This document shows positions 6,222 to 6,290 of a stretch of 6,290 nucleotides of DNA, in pieces. A program made the translations under genes and the position numbers. The DNA is from Actinomycetota bacterium. Lineage in GTDB: Bacteria; Actinomycetota; Actinomycetes; Streptosporangiales; Streptosporangiaceae. The notes below the pieces were generated by a model. The model ran no database searches. It was not told the origin of the DNA and worked only from the letters and a program-made list of their open reading frames with translations. The DNA is taken from positions 8,907 through 15,196 of the forward strand of contig PMST01000595.1 in the NCBI GenBank assembly GCA_003168295.1. The letters are read 5' to 3'. How positions within the stretch are numbered: position 1 is the first letter of the stretch; every line of letters begins with the position of its first letter.

Positions 6222-6290
6222 ATGGCAGTGCCGTTCCGCGGTTTCTCGGTGGTGCTAGCCGCCGCGGCGGTCATCGCTGCGGCCGCGGCG
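6222..6290 (+). CDS. Start of an exported or membrane protein, truncated by the window edge
   Basis: The ATG at 6222-6224 lies 4 nt after the amidase stop, with GGGTGGG (6208-6214) as a modest ribosome binding site. The 23 visible codons give MAVPFRGFSVVLAAAAVIA and an Ala run: a single Arg followed by a hydrophobic Ala/Val stretch, like a signal peptide or first membrane helix. The close spacing suggests co-transcription with the amidase. The family cannot be named from this fragment. Confidence 0.5.
   Translation, partial: MAVPFRGFSVVLAAAAVIAAAAA

Noticed and set aside
4910..6274. Long open frame (454 codons) on the minus strand opposite the amidase
   Set aside because: It mirrors the amidase frame; composition is Arg/Gly/Asp-rich with no recognisable motif, while the plus strand holds an intact catalytic triad. 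Typical antisense artefact of GC-rich DNA.

Overview
The window is very GC-rich, with a strong third-position G/C bias by eye. It carries a PadR/HAAS-type gene pair, a large ATP-binding LuxR (LAL) regulator, a sedolisin-like lipoprotein and an amidase-signature enzyme. This combination points to chromosomal DNA of a high-GC actinomycete (Actinomycetota); the genus cannot be resolved from sequence alone. I see no rRNA, tRNA, CRISPR array, insertion sequence or convincing terminator.

Layout. Positions 1-1750 form a tightly packed minus-strand operon, read from right to left: a PadR-type repressor (1370-1750), a six-helix membrane protein with an N-terminal HAAS/permease-prefix domain (294-1373), and the 5' end of an exported lipoprotein resembling S53 (sedolisin) proteases (1-307, cut by the window edge). 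The first two genes overlap by ATGA and the last two by about 14 bp, so translation is probably coupled. Positions 1751-1840 are a divergent intergenic region. It holds a good minus-strand promoter (TTGACG, 17 bp, TAGTGT) with an inverted repeat TATGC-N3-GCATA in its spacer, which looks like a PadR autoregulatory site on a nearly leaderless transcript.

Positions 1841-4655 encode, on the plus strand, a LAL-type LuxR regulator of about 938 residues. The reading frame is broken near 4127-4133 by what looks like loss of one GC dinucleotide, so the LuxR DNA-binding domain is out of frame with the ATPase part. Positions 4682-6217 carry an amidase-signature hydrolase with an intact Lys-Ser-Ser triad. 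Its recognisable N-terminal helix continues upstream of the first usable ATG (4811) with no in-frame start, which suggests a second small indel just after a GTG at 4684. The start of another gene, with a signal-peptide-like N-terminus, follows 4 nt after the amidase (6222 to the window edge).

How the genes may work together (inference). The minus-strand operon looks like a PadR-gated cell-envelope module: repressor, HAAS membrane protein and secreted protease. The plus-strand set looks like a regulator followed by a small hydrolase operon. The most notable structural points are a roughly 62-residue internal duplication in the HAAS protein, the two suspected frame lesions about 0.55 kb apart, short in-frame tandem repeats at two gene ends, and the promoter/operator arrangement of padR. 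No clearly new defence or mobile system is visible.
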